A stretch of DNA of 64,000 nt from Roseivirga sp. BDSF3-8 (GTDB lineage Bacteria > Bacteroidota > Bacteroidia > Cytophagales > Cyclobacteriaceae): positions 5,597,001-5,661,000 of the forward strand of contig NZ_JBGNFV010000001.1 of assembly GCF_041449215.1 (NCBI RefSeq), read 5' to 3'. Below the pieces are notes generated by a model, which saw only the letters and a program-made list of their open reading frames with translations, did no database searches and was not told the DNA's origin. Shown here one piece after another: positions 51,224 to 60,748 of the stretch (the first letter of the stretch is position 1; each line of letters opens with the position of its first letter). Made by a program: the position numbers and the translations under genes.

Positions 51224-53965
51224 ATGAAAAAAATTTACCTGCTTTTTAGCATCTGTTTTTTGTCGCTCTTGTCCCTAAGAGCCCAGGACATGGAGTGGGT
51301 ACGAACTGCTAACAATGTGGGAGACGCATTTGTAGTAGATGTTTTCGCTGATCCAAGCGACACCCTGTATGTTTTAGGTGAATTTGATAATACCCTTACT
51401 TTAGGAAGTACACAACTCACAAGCCAAGGTAATTCTGATATTTATGTCGCAAAATATGACCCGGCCGGCAATGTGGTATGGGCTATTTCTATCGGCGGTA
51501 CAGGCCCTGAAATTCCGGGAGATATTATTGCCAGGGAAGATGGAAGTTTTGTTATTACAGGTGTTTATCAAAACACAGTTACCGTAGACGGCATTACCAT
51601 TACAAGTGATGGTAGTTTTGATGCCTTTATGATGAATTTTAATCAAAATGGTACAGCCCAATCGGTTATCGAAAATAAAGGTACCAGTGTAGTAGGTATT
51701 GCCGGTCTGGGCCTTGCTTCAAACGGTGACTATATTCTCTCAGGTATTTTTGCCGGTGATGCGAGCATGAATGGCCAGCAGACTTTAAGTAGCACTGGCA
51801 ATAGCTTTGACACCTACCTGGCCAGGTATCAGCCTGACGGTACACTTGTTTTTGCCAGCCAACTAGAAGACAGCGAGCGTATCACGCCTGGTGCAGGTAT
51901 GATCATAGACTCTAATGACAATATTTATCTGAGCGGAGAGTTCAGAAGTAATGTTGTTTACCAAGGCAATCAGATCCTGGCAGGCAACAACCCGGGTCCC
52001 GATGTGCAGTCCCGGGATATTTATCTGGCTAAGTTTGACCTGGATGGTAACTTTCAGTGGGCACAGAAAGGCGGCGGTAACTTTGAAGATCAGCCTTTCG
52101 GAATTGACGTGGACGCCAGTAATAATGTTTATATAGTTGGTCGCGTACTCGGACCACATAGTTTTGGCGAAATAACGGTAGCTGGCACACAGGGATTTGA
52201 CTCATTTGTAGCCAAATATGACACCAATGGTAATATCCTTTGGGTGCGTAACTCTTCTTCAAACTCCCCCTCAAATGACCGCGCCATCAGCGTAGCTGTA
52301 GATAGTGAAAATGAGCTTGTCTATTTTACAGGCCGCTTTGAAGGCGTTATGAGCTTTGGGAACTTTACTCTTACTCATCAAAGTGGTGATGGTGCTGATG
52401 TTTATATGGCCAAGTATGGCTTTGATGGTACTCCTCTGGATGCTAAGCAATACTCCGGGGTCGGTTTCCAGCAGGGAACTTCCATATATGCAGCCAATCC
52501 GGGAATCGTATTCCTTGGACTGGAGGTAGATAATACGGTCAATATTGAGGGTATTGCCTTTAACAGTACTGAAACCAATACGGCAGATGCCTTTTTCCTG
52601 AAGCTACGTGATTGCACTCTTTTCCCTCTTAGTGTGTCCATCACATCTGATAAAGAGGCTATCTGTTCGGGTGATCTGGTGACCTTTACAGCGGATATTC
52701 AAAATGAGGGTGAAGCCCCGATGATAGAATGGTATATTAACGAGACCATTGTTCAGACCAGTGGAAGTACCCTGGAGGTAGACACACTGACACAGCAGTC
52801 CGACGTATCGTTACGCGTAGTTCGTGAGGAATTTTGTCGTGAAGCAGTGACCTCTGCGCCAATTACCATAGATGTGGACAACTTCACGGTGAGCGTGGAG
52901 ATCCGTTCAGACCAAGCTTCTGCTGTGTGTGCGGGTATTCCTATCACATTCACCGCCGATGTGCGTGGTGGTGGCGAATCACCCACTTATCAATGGAAAG
53001 TAAATAATGTGGTGCTGGAAGGGGCTACGAATGATACGCTTATCACAGATCAGTTACAACCTGGTGATGTGGTAACGCTGGACGCCACCTCTTCCCTGCC
53101 ATGTCTCAATGAGCCTACAGCCACTTCAAATGCTATCTTCCCGGATATCCTTCCTATCCTTGGCGTCACTATCGACCCTAATGATGCGATAGGATGCGAA
53201 AGCGGGGAATTACTTTTGACAGCTGAACTTAACGGTCAGTATGACTTCGTGGCGTACGAGTGGTTAAGAAATGGTAATGTAATTGTAGATGAAACGAGTC
53301 CTACTCTCATCATTAGCGCTCCTGTTAATGGTGACGAATATGAAGTTCAGGTAACGGGCCAGGATGTATGCTACGAAGGTGGTGCTTCGGTGGCTACTGC
53401 TACTGTGACTCTGAATATTTCATCTACTATTACACCAGAAATTTCCATCTCTGCAGATAAGACGGTAATTGAGGTAGGTGAGAATGTAACCTTCACTGCT
53501 ACAGTCGCAAACGGGGGTAGTAATGCCGTGATAGAATGGTTCGTAAATGGCTTATCGACCACAGAAACCGGTGAGGTATTTGCCAGTGAAACGCTTTCAG
53601 ATCAGGCAGTGGTTACTGCGGTGCTTACTTCTGATTTACAGTGCGCTACCAGTAATGAAGTTACTTCTGACCCTGTTATCATTACGGTAAACCAGGTAAC
53701 TGGTGTGGACCTCGAGGATATCAATAAAGAAACGGTCTTCTACCCTAACCCGCTTCATTCGGTGTCAGTTCTGGAGTTCCCTAATGATCAGAAAGAGGCA
53801 TTCTCATTCACTTTAACAGACCTCAGTGGCAAAACCATCAGGTCAGTAGAGAATATTAGAACAACTAGTGTGCAGATTGAAAAAGGACAACTGCAACCAG
53901 GCATCTATTTATTCCACCTGTCCAGCGAAACGCGGGTTAGCACAGGCAGGATAGTAGTTGAGTAA
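51224..53965 (+). CDS. Type IX-secreted protein with SBBP propeller repeats and short (type A) sorting domain
   Basis: A 913-residue exported protein. Signal peptide ends about residue 20 (SLRA-Q). Residues about 30-460 hold repeats of the SBBP type (DIYVAKYDPAGNVVWAISIG, DIYLAKFDLDGNFQWAQKGG, DSFVAKYDTNGNILWVRNSS), expected to form beta-propellers. Residues about 465-835 have four Ig/PKD-like domains with the CSGDLVTFTADIQNEG pattern. The last about 75 residues are a type A sorting domain (VFYPNPLHSVSVLEFPND, FTLTDLSGKTIRSVENIR, PGIYLFHLSSE). It is the only plus-strand gene inside the polysaccharide region and may bind or organise the surface polymer (inference). Confidence 0.88.
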   Translation: MKKIYLLFSICFLSLLSLRAQDMEWVRTANNVGDAFVVDVFADPSDTLYVLGEFDNTLTLGSTQLTSQGNSDIYVAKYDPAGNVVWAISIGGTGPEIPGDIIAREDGSFVITGVYQNTVTVDGITITSDGSFDAFMMNFNQNGTAQSVIENKGTSVVGIAGLGLASNGDYILSGIFAGDASMNGQQTLSSTGNSFDTYLARYQPDGTLVFASQLEDSERITPGAGMIIDSNDNIYLSGEFRSNVVYQGNQILAGNNPGPDVQSRDIYLAKFDLDGNFQWAQKGGGNFEDQPFGIDVDASNNVYIVGRVLGPHSFGEITVAGTQGFDSFVAKYDTNGNILWVRNSSSNSPSNDRAISVAVDSENELVYFTGRFEGVMSFGNFTLTHQSGDGADVYMAKYGFDGTPLDAKQYSGVGFQQGTSIYAANPGIVFLGLEVDNTVNIEGIAFNSTETNTADAFFLKLRDCTLFPLSVSITSDKEAICSGDLVTFTADIQNEGEAPMIEWYINETIVQTSGSTLEVDTLTQQSDVSLRVVREEFCREAVTSAPITIDVDNFTVSVEIRSDQASAVCAGIPITFTADVRGGGESPTYQWKVNNVVLEGATNDTLITDQLQPGDVVTLDATSSLPCLNEPTATSNAIFPDILPILGVTIDPNDAIGCESGELLLTAELNGQYDFVAYEWLRNGNVIVDETSPTLIISAPVNGDEYEVQVTGQDVCYEGGASVATATVTLNISSTITPEISISADKTVIEVGENVTFTATVANGGSNAVIEWFVNGLSTTETGEVFASETLSDQAVVTAVLTSDLQCATSNEVTSDPVIITVNQVTGVDLEDINKETVFYPNPLHSVSVLEFPNDQKEAFSFTLTDLSGKTIRSVENIRTTSVQIEKGQLQPGIYLFHLSSETRVSTGRIVVE

Positions 53966-53985
53966 AACCCTCAATAGTACTAATC

Positions 53986-54026
53986 AAAAAAAGAGGTAGT
54001 CTTTCCGTAGACTACCTCTTTTTTTT
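53986..54026 (+). terminator. Terminator of the type IX-secreted protein gene
   Basis: Stem AGAGGTAGTCT with AGACTACCTCT flanked by A-run and T-run, starting 20 bp after the stop. Confidence 0.9.
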
Positions 54027-54153
54027 AGACTATGCTCTATCGTTCTACCTCTCACCCTGATTGACTCTTTCTCAATCTTCGGAAGGATATTTTACGGCAT
54101 TTAACGGGACTTACGGACAAGGCACTATTTTGTGAAGTGAATTGCTCATGGCC

Positions 54154-54180
54154 AAAAAAAGCGAGCCTTATGGCTCGCTT
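54154..54180 (-). terminator. Terminator of the Wza-Wzc operon
   Basis: AGCGAGCC (54160-54167) with GGCTCGCT (54172-54179); seven T follow on the minus strand. Lies 29 bp beyond the tyrosine kinase stop. Confidence 0.85.
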
Positions 54181-54208
54181 ATAAGCTTTTTATACAATAA
54201 GAGAGGGG

Positions 54209-56593
54209 TTATGATAGCTTCTCTTTTATTTTTTCGAGAAGTCCTTTCTTGCCAGTTCCTTCCTCATAGTAACCATAGCCGTAACTGCCGCCGTACCCCC
54301 CGTAGCTACCCCCGTAGCTATTTACCTTCACGTCGTTCAATAAGATACTGACGTTGTTTAGTTTACCAGATTCGTACAGTTCATTTACCTGCTGAAGAAG
54401 CTCCTTAGGTGTGTAATTCTGTCTTACCAGAAAGACAGTATGATCCACGTACTTAGAGATAATAAGTGCATCCGTTACTAACCCCATAGGAGGTGAATCT
54501 ATGACTATGAAGTCAAACCGCTCTCTTAACCTTTCCAAAAGCTTCTGGAGTTTGTCTTTCATTAATAGCTCAGATGGATTAGGGGGTACATCACCGCTAT
54601 TAATGATAAAGAGGTTGGGAGATTCGGTAGGGTGGACTATCTGATCGGGGTCCGCATTATCAGACAAATAGTTACTAAGCCCTTTTTCCCCTGTAGCTCC
54701 CATCTTGGCCTGTAAGGTAGGCCTGCGCATATCTGCCCCAATGATCACTACTTTTTTACCGGAATAGCTCAAAACCAGGGCAAGGTTTACGCTGCAAAAG
54801 GTTTTTCCTTCTCCACTAATAGATGAGGTCACCAGAAGCGTTTTACTGGCAGAGCCATTTTCTCCCAGGAAGAACTGAAGGTTTGAACGCACACTTCGAA
54901 AGGATTCAGCTACCCCACCTTTTGGTTGGTCTTTGAATACCAGGTCACTGGACCGTGAATTATGACCGATAACTCCCAGGAAAGGAATATTAGTAATAGC
55001 AGCCACATCCTCTTTATACCTGACTTTATTATTCAGGTAGTCCATTACGATCATGATAAGGAGTGGAATAGAAAGCCCGAGGAGTATAGCAAAGATCAGG
55101 TTTTTTTCAGGCTGAGGCATTATCTTACCCCCGGAAATCATAGGGGGGTTTACCATGATAATATCTGAGGTGGTAGAGGCTTTGGAAATACTTGCTTCAG
55201 CCCTTTTCTCCATCAGGAAGAGGTAGAGGCTCTCGCTCAGGTCATAAACTCTTTTGATATTCACATATTCCTGCTCTGCCTGTGGAAGGGATTCGACCAC
55301 ACGGCGTTCCTGCCCGACTGTCTGTCTCAGATCTCTTTCCAGCAGCCTGGTACTAGAGATGAGGTTACGCAGGTTTTCCTCAAGGGATTTCTTGAGTTCA
55401 TCCATGCGCTTATTGAGTATTTCGACATAAGGATTAGAGGTAGCCCCTGCCTTTGTCAATTGTTCTTTTTCAAGTTGCAGTTCTACCAACTGATTAATAA
55501 GTTGCTGTAGCACCTGATCATTCACACCTATAGCTGAGGGAACTACCAGGCCCTCTACTCCTCTGCTTTGTTCTATGTACTTCTGCAGATAATTGTAATA
55601 ATCAAGACGTCTTCTAACTTCGAGCAATTCTCCCTCAGCCGCATCGATCTTACCATAGGCCCTGAGGCCTTCTTCCTGAATCCCCAGGGGAGTTCCTGTT
55701 TCCTTAAAGTTTTTCATTCTCTGCTCGATAACCTGCAGGGAATCACTGATATCGTCGAGCTGGGAGTCTATAAATGCAATGGTGCGGCTTGCGTTCTGAT
55801 TTTTCTCTTCGAGATTGTCCTCCAGGTAGAGTTCTACCAGCTTATCTAAAAAATCGATATCCTTCTGTGGGCGTGTGCTCTGCAGAAAGAGCTTGAGTAT
55901 GCTTGTTTCACCACCATCTACTACTACCCTTAGTTTTTGCTGGTACGTGCGGGTAACGTCATGCGTGGTGCGGTGTATGAATATAACTTTCCTTTTCAGG
56001 TAGCTACCAAGTGGCCTTTTAAGATCCAGGGTGAATTTGAAACCATTATAATTAGCTTCTTCTCCAAACCGGAAAGTAGACACGCTACGTTGATCTTCGT
56101 CTTCTGTCTGCCTGTAGAATTGAAAAGTGAACTGATCTACCGGGTAGATAATAAATGTCTGATTGTACGGAATGTTACTATCCTCTGACAACACAACCAT
56201 TTCATAGGGTACCGCCTTATATATTTCGCTTGACTGAAAATTTCCCTCACCTAAATAGAATTTCTCAAAACCCAGACTCTTTACCGTGCGATAAATCAGG
56301 GGGTATGACTTCAGTATGAGTATCTCATTGTTCAGGTTTTTTCTTCCTGCCCGATTTCCATACAGAAGCTGGCCTATGGAGTTTTCCATATCGTTGCTTC
56401 CTTTGACTAATATAGAGGAGGTAACGGGATATACGGGGGAGGTGTAGCGGTTGATAAGGAAGGCCACTAAGAGGGCGATCCCCAGTGAGATCACAAACAG
56501 ATACCAGCGTTTTCTGAGCCTCCCAAGGAATTTTTTCACATCATCCAGATGCTCCTTGGAGGTCATTATTTTTTTGTCGGTATTACTCTCCAT
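54209..56593 (-). CDS. Polysaccharide co-polymerase/tyrosine autokinase (Wzc type)
   Basis: A 794-residue inner-membrane protein that controls chain length and export. The N-terminal Wzz domain has a helix at residues about 31-50 (WYLFVISLGIALLVAFLINR); a long coiled-coil periplasmic part follows (residues 260-470); the second helix is NLIFAILLGLSIPLLIMIVM near residue 510. The BY-kinase domain has Walker A SSISGEGKTFCSVNLALVL, Walker A' VVIIGADMRRPTL and a late FIVIDSPP. The tail is a Gly-Tyr cluster with seven Tyr within about 17 residues, the autophosphorylation site. It follows the Wza-like gene by 3 bp. Confidence 0.93.
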   Translation of the reverse strand: MESNTDKKIMTSKEHLDDVKKFLGRLRKRWYLFVISLGIALLVAFLINRYTSPVYPVTSSILVKGSNDMENSIGQLLYGNRAGRKNLNNEILILKSYPLIYRTVKSLGFEKFYLGEGNFQSSEIYKAVPYEMVVLSEDSNIPYNQTFIIYPVDQFTFQFYRQTEDEDQRSVSTFRFGEEANYNGFKFTLDLKRPLGSYLKRKVIFIHRTTHDVTRTYQQKLRVVVDGGETSILKLFLQSTRPQKDIDFLDKLVELYLEDNLEEKNQNASRTIAFIDSQLDDISDSLQVIEQRMKNFKETGTPLGIQEEGLRAYGKIDAAEGELLEVRRRLDYYNYLQKYIEQSRGVEGLVVPSAIGVNDQVLQQLINQLVELQLEKEQLTKAGATSNPYVEILNKRMDELKKSLEENLRNLISSTRLLERDLRQTVGQERRVVESLPQAEQEYVNIKRVYDLSESLYLFLMEKRAEASISKASTTSDIIMVNPPMISGGKIMPQPEKNLIFAILLGLSIPLLIMIVMDYLNNKVRYKEDVAAITNIPFLGVIGHNSRSSDLVFKDQPKGGVAESFRSVRSNLQFFLGENGSASKTLLVTSSISGEGKTFCSVNLALVLSYSGKKVVIIGADMRRPTLQAKMGATGEKGLSNYLSDNADPDQIVHPTESPNLFIINSGDVPPNPSELLMKDKLQKLLERLRERFDFIVIDSPPMGLVTDALIISKYVDHTVFLVRQNYTPKELLQQVNELYESGKLNNVSILLNDVKVNSYGGSYGGYGGSYGYGYYEEGTGKKGLLEKIKEKLS

Positions 56594-56596
56594 GGA

Positions 56597-57370
56597 TTAA
56601 AACCTGAAAAATATGAGGGATAGGGATGTGATAATGGATAGTACGAGGGCGATATTTCGTGACTGAAACTGGGTAAAGTTCTTAACCTTGAGGGGTGACA
56701 CATACACCAGGTCATTTGGTTGCAGGTAAAACAAAGGGGAACTCATGGTCTCAGCATCCAACAGGTCCATGAAATAGACCTTGGCTTGCCCCTGATCATA
56801 TCTTATGACCTTGATCCGCTTTCTGTCTGCCAAATCGGTAAGGTCACCGGCTTGCCCAATTGCGTCCATAATTGAATACCTTCCGCTATAGGTGGTATAG
56901 TTGCCAGGAACATTAACCTCCCCCAGTATGGTAAAATGAAAACTAAGTAGCCTCAGGTTTACCGTAGGAGATTCCAGATAGCTTTGTGCCACCTCTCTTA
57001 CTTTATCCTGAGCTTCTTCGAGAGTAAGCCCGGTCAGGCTTACTTTTCCTGCCACCGGCAGCTCGACAAATCCACGGTCATCCAGCATAAATCCGCTTAA
57101 AGAAGGATCGATCCCCTCTTTAAGTTCCCTTTCAGCTTCAGCAAAGAAGTTAAACTTTGGATCGGTAAGGCTGGAAATTTTTATTGAAACAATATCACCA
57201 GGCTGCAATTTATACTTGTATTTTGCAAGATCAACCACTTTAAGTACTGAGTCTGTGGTGACTTTGTCAGCATCATCTATGCCTTGTGACTGGAGGTAAA
57301 TGAGTTTTTTGTTCGGTACACATGCGAAAGCTACCGACATGATAATCAGACCGAAAAGAAATCTTTTCAT
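56597..57370 (-). CDS. Polysaccharide export outer-membrane lipoprotein (Wza type)
   Basis: A 257-residue lipoprotein with lipobox AFAC (Cys17). The Poly_export domain begins YKYKLQPGDIVSIKISSL, followed by GFVELPVAGKVSLTGLTLEE and an SLBB domain (FTILGEVNVPGNYTTYSGRY). It ends in a hydrophobic segment (IALVLSIITSLSLIFFRF) that may form the outer-membrane helix. Shorter than enteric Wza (about 380), as usual in Bacteroidota. It would form the channel for the polymer, with the Wzc-type kinase in the same operon. Confidence 0.92.
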   Translation of the reverse strand: MKRFLFGLIIMSVAFACVPNKKLIYLQSQGIDDADKVTTDSVLKVVDLAKYKYKLQPGDIVSIKISSLTDPKFNFFAEAERELKEGIDPSLSGFMLDDRGFVELPVAGKVSLTGLTLEEAQDKVREVAQSYLESPTVNLRLLSFHFTILGEVNVPGNYTTYSGRYSIMDAIGQAGDLTDLADRKRIKVIRYDQGQAKVYFMDLLDAETMSSPLFYLQPNDLVYVSPLKVKNFTQFQSRNIALVLSIITSLSLIFFRF

Positions 57371-57454
57371 TTAATTTTTTGAAAAAGCAGTCGTAAATGA
57401 CTGAAAAAATACAGCCTTTAATCCGGTAAAAGTAAGCATACTGCTACTAGGCTC

Positions 57455-57462
57455 CAAACATA
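57455..57462 (-). promoter_or_regulatory. Candidate -7 box for the Wza-Wzc operon
   Basis: Minus-strand TATGTTTG matches TAnnTTTG about 85 bp upstream of the Wza-type start, in the 109-bp gap after kdsA. The -33 element is not evident. Confidence 0.35.
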
Positions 57463-57479
57463 CCAGCTTTCCCGGCCGT

Positions 57480-58325
57480 TCAGCCTGCGTATTTTCTGCC
57501 TGTTTCCCAGGTATCTTTAAGCATGGTCAGAAACTCCTCCATCTCATCCAGAGGCACCATGTTTGGACCATCCGACAGTGCCTTTGAAGGCTCTGGATGT
57601 GTTTCTATAAAAAAGCCATCTACCCCTGCTGCGGCAGCGGCCCGTGCGAGATAAGGGGCAAACTGACGCTGGCCACCGCTCTTTCCTCCCATGCCACCCG
57701 GTTGCTGAACACTGTGGGTGACATCAAATACCACGGGGCTAAATTGCCTCATGGTGGGCAGTGCGCGCATATCCACTACGAGGTTATGATAACCAAAGGA
57801 CACTCCACGTTCTGTGAGAAAACTGTTGGGGTTTCCGGCTGACTGTATTTTACCTACTGCAAACTGCATATCACCCGGCGCCATAAACTGTCCTCTCTTG
57901 ATATTCACGGCACGGCCTGATTCACCGGCTGCCTGCAGCAGGTCAGTCTGCCGGCACAGGAAGGCTGGTATCTGGAGTACATCAATCACCTCAGCCACTG
58001 GGGCTACCTGGTGGCTCTCATGTACATCAGTAAGTGCGGGTACACCCAGATTTTCTTTTACTTTTTGTAAAATACCGAGTGACTCATCCATTCCTATACT
58101 TCTGAATGATGAAGAGGAGGTCCTGTTAGCTTTATCAAAAGATGCCTTAAAGATATAGTCTATTCCTAATTTCTGCGTGAGCTCATGTACTTTCTCCCCT
58201 ACGGTCATACATATATCGTAGCTTTCCACTGCACAGGGCCCACTGATGAGCACCAGGCGATCGCCCCCCAGCCGGATATTTGGTGAAAGGGTAACGGGCT
58301 TATCAAATTTCGGTAGGTTCGTCAT
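57480..58325 (-). CDS. kdsA: 3-deoxy-8-phosphooctulonate (Kdo8P) synthase
   Basis: A 281-residue TIM-barrel enzyme that joins phosphoenolpyruvate and arabinose-5-phosphate to Kdo-8-phosphate. Motifs: [49 protein letters not shown] and [15 protein letters not shown]. Cys31 in the GPC motif is the metal ligand that marks the metal-dependent class of KdsA. It is followed upstream by kdsC with 2 bp between, a compact Kdo unit. Kdo may serve lipid A core or the linker of the polysaccharide. Confidence 0.94.
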   Translation of the reverse strand: MTNLPKFDKPVTLSPNIRLGGDRLVLISGPCAVESYDICMTVGEKVHELTQKLGIDYIFKASFDKANRTSSSSFRSIGMDESLGILQKVKENLGVPALTDVHESHQVAPVAEVIDVLQIPAFLCRQTDLLQAAGESGRAVNIKRGQFMAPGDMQFAVGKIQSAGNPNSFLTERGVSFGYHNLVVDMRALPTMRQFSPVVFDVTHSVQQPGGMGGKSGGQRQFAPYLARAAAAAGVDGFFIETHPEPSKALSDGPNMVPLDEMEEFLTMLKDTWETGRKYAG

Positions 58326-58327
58326 CT

Positions 58328-58879
58328 TTAAAGTTCTTCTATGATTGCTTTCATTTTATCCTGGGCAGTAAGTATGATATCCCCTGCTTCTCTGAGCACT
58401 CCTCTGCCTCCGTTCTGCCGGGTTACATGATGGGCAAAGTGCTGTACATAAGGGGGTGCGTCGGCAGGCGTTATGGCCAGGCCACACTCTCTGAGAACAG
58501 CAATATCGATCAGATCATCTCCGAGGTAGGCAGTTTCGGAAGCTTCCCATCCATAATTCTGCAAAATAGCACGATATGTTTTGAGCTTATCCTTTATCCC
58601 ATGATGGTGAAAGTCCAGCTTAAGTTCATTACAACGGTATTTTACTACATCGGATTCCCGGCCGGTGATCACGCCTACTGCTATCCCGTTCCTTTTCAGG
58701 TGGCTGATTATCTGCCCGTCCTTTACATTGAATACCTTGAATTCTTTACCATTATCGTCATAGATGATTCCGCCGTTTGTCAGCACACCATCCACATCAC
58801 ATATTACGGCTTTTACCTTTCTGGCTCTGTCTACCACATGGGGGTCTATCCCTTCCAGTATGTAGCTTAGATCGGGCAT
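58328..58879 (-). CDS. kdsC: Kdo-8-phosphate phosphatase, HAD family
   Basis: A 183-residue HAD-type phosphatase without a cap domain, the size of KdsC. Motifs: [19 protein letters not shown] (nucleophile Asp28 and Asp30), [11 protein letters not shown], and [20 protein letters not shown]. It removes the phosphate made by KdsA in the next gene. The pairing kdsC-kdsA in one transcript supports the assignment over other small HAD enzymes. Confidence 0.9.
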   Translation of the reverse strand: MPDLSYILEGIDPHVVDRARKVKAVICDVDGVLTNGGIIYDDNGKEFKVFNVKDGQIISHLKRNGIAVGVITGRESDVVKYRCNELKLDFHHHGIKDKLKTYRAILQNYGWEASETAYLGDDLIDIAVLRECGLAITPADAPPYVQHFAHHVTRQNGGRGVLREAGDIILTAQDKMKAIIEEL

Positions 58880-58888
58880 ATTTTTAAT

Positions 58889-60463
58889 TTAATTGATTGT
58901 GGTCTCTTCCTCTTCCTTAGGCTGAGATTGCTTTTTACGGGTCATCATTACGCGGTACAGGTCTTTTCTGCGCTGCTGCAGGTTTCTCACACTACCCTGG
59001 GTACGAACTTTTCTTAGCAGGTCAAGATCCAGGTCTACCACCAGCGTCGTCTCTGTATTAGGAGTGGCTTCAGCCACGATAGCATCATGGGGGAATGAAA
59101 AGTCTGAAGGACTGAATACAGCAGCCTGGCTATATTGTATGTCCATATTTTCTACATTAGGCAGGTTACCAACACTACCGGTTATGGCCACATAGCATTC
59201 GTTTTCAATAGCTCTGGCCTGAGCACAGCGCCTTACACGGAGGTAGGCGTTTTTAGTATCTGTCCAGAAAGGGACAAAAAGTATGTCCATTTCCTGGTCG
59301 GCCAGCAGTCTGCCTAGTTCGGGGAATTCCACGTCATAGCAGATGAGGATACCGATGCGCCCTGCATTGGTATTGAATACACGGAGGCTATTACCTCCCT
59401 GCAGGCCCCAGTATTGCTGTTCGTCAGGAGTAATATGAAGCTTATATTGCTCTTCCCAGCTACCATCGCGTTTACACAAGTAGGATACATTATACAGCTT
59501 ATGTTCCCTGTATTCGGGCATTGAGCCTGCCACAATGTTGATGTTATAGGCCACCGCCATATTTACCAGTTCCTCGCGGATTTTCTCTGTGAAATCTGCC
59601 AGCTTACGCACACAGTCTGCTGCACTAAGGTCATTGTACAAGGCCATTAGCGGGGCATTGAAGAACTCAGGGAAAATCACGAAGTCGGCTTTGTACCCTG
59701 AAACGGTATCTACAAAAAACTCCATTTGGCTCAGGAGGTCTTCGACTGAAGACATATAACGCATCTGCCATTGGACTAGTCCTGCACGCACGATGCTTTT
59801 ACGGCCACCTACGAGCTTTTCGGTTTCATCGTAGTAGGCATTGATCCACTCGATAAGGGTGGCATACTCTTTTGATTCGACATCATCGGGCAGGTACTTG
59901 ACCATTACTTTCCGTACATGAAAGTCATTGGCCAGCTGAAAGCTTAGTACGGGATCGTATATCTCTTTATTGCGTACTTCTTTGATGTATTGCTTGGGGG
60001 TCATCTGGTCAGCGTATTTGCGATAACCAGGTATACGCCCTCCGGCTATTATAGCTCTCAGGTTCAGGTTTTCACAAAGCTCTTTACGGGCGTCATATAG
60101 ACGACGTCCCAGCCTCATGCCTCTGTATTCGGGCCTTACGAAAAGGTCAGTACCATACAGGGTGTCTCCTTCGGGATCGTGGGTGTCGAACTTGCCGTAG
60201 TTGGTGATGATATCGTAATTGTGATTATCACCCCATTTTGCATAATCTACGACAATACAAAAGGCAGCAGCTACGACAATGCCATTATCTTCAATACAAA
60301 TCTGCCCTTCGGGAAATATGGCAAGTTGGCGTTCGATCTCTTCTTTAGTAAATGATCCTCCCTCCCAGCCGTATACGGCATTCATTATTTCTCTTATGTC
60401 ATCATAATCTTCGATGACGATATTTCTCAACTTGATGCGGTGCTCAAGATCCTGTGATGTCAT
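58889..60463 (-). CDS. GNAT acetyltransferase fused to carbon-nitrogen hydrolase (nitrilase family)
   Basis: A 524-residue two-domain protein. The ATG at 60463 (MTSQDLEHRIKLRNI) is preferred over 60547. Residues about 10-195: GNAT domain with GTDLFVRPEYRGMRLGRRLY as CoA loop. Residues about 225-505: nitrilase-superfamily amidohydrolase with catalytic Glu in VIFPEFFNAPLM, Lys in YKLHITPDEQQYWG and Cys in IGILICYDVEFPELGRLL. The fusion is known and widespread; its substrate is unknown. It lies 9 bp upstream of kdsC and may be co-transcribed. Confidence 0.9.
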   Translation of the reverse strand: MTSQDLEHRIKLRNIVIEDYDDIREIMNAVYGWEGGSFTKEEIERQLAIFPEGQICIEDNGIVVAAAFCIVVDYAKWGDNHNYDIITNYGKFDTHDPEGDTLYGTDLFVRPEYRGMRLGRRLYDARKELCENLNLRAIIAGGRIPGYRKYADQMTPKQYIKEVRNKEIYDPVLSFQLANDFHVRKVMVKYLPDDVESKEYATLIEWINAYYDETEKLVGGRKSIVRAGLVQWQMRYMSSVEDLLSQMEFFVDTVSGYKADFVIFPEFFNAPLMALYNDLSAADCVRKLADFTEKIREELVNMAVAYNINIVAGSMPEYREHKLYNVSYLCKRDGSWEEQYKLHITPDEQQYWGLQGGNSLRVFNTNAGRIGILICYDVEFPELGRLLADQEMDILFVPFWTDTKNAYLRVRRCAQARAIENECYVAITGSVGNLPNVENMDIQYSQAAVFSPSDFSFPHDAIVAEATPNTETTLVVDLDLDLLRKVRTQGSVRNLQQRRKDLYRVMMTRKKQSQPKEEEETTIN

Positions 60464-60748
60464 AGACGCATTCTTATTTTCGCAAAAATATAAATCAAAT
60501 GGTATATCCCCGAAGTCTGAGGATTTATTATTAACCCCACAGAGCACAAAGTGGTTACGCCTATAAAAGAATAGGTTTATTCCCTGATTTACGGATTTTA
60601 AAAATGCTGTTTTCGCAACTACATTTTTTTAGTTTTGCATGACTTTATTAAGCAGTAATTCGTATTCAGGCATTTTTGGTTAATTAATTCTTCATGCAAA
60701 AAGGGAATACCTGCTTATTTCAATATATTGGGTGAAAATTGGGCAAAT
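60464..60748. other. 285-bp divergent intergenic region
   Basis: AT-rich gap between the GNAT-nitrilase gene (minus) and the acylase gene (plus). It contains one TAnnTTTG match at 60630-60637; nothing coding was seen. Confidence 0.5.
60630..60637 (+). promoter_or_regulatory. Candidate -7 box for the acylase operon
   Basis: TAGTTTTG matches TAnnTTTG about 112 bp upstream of the ATG at 60749. The -33 element is weak. Confidence 0.3.

Noticed and set aside
60464-60547. N-terminal extension of the GNAT-nitrilase protein
   Set aside because: The extra 28 residues do not resemble the GNAT domain start; ATG at 60463 begins directly before the domain.
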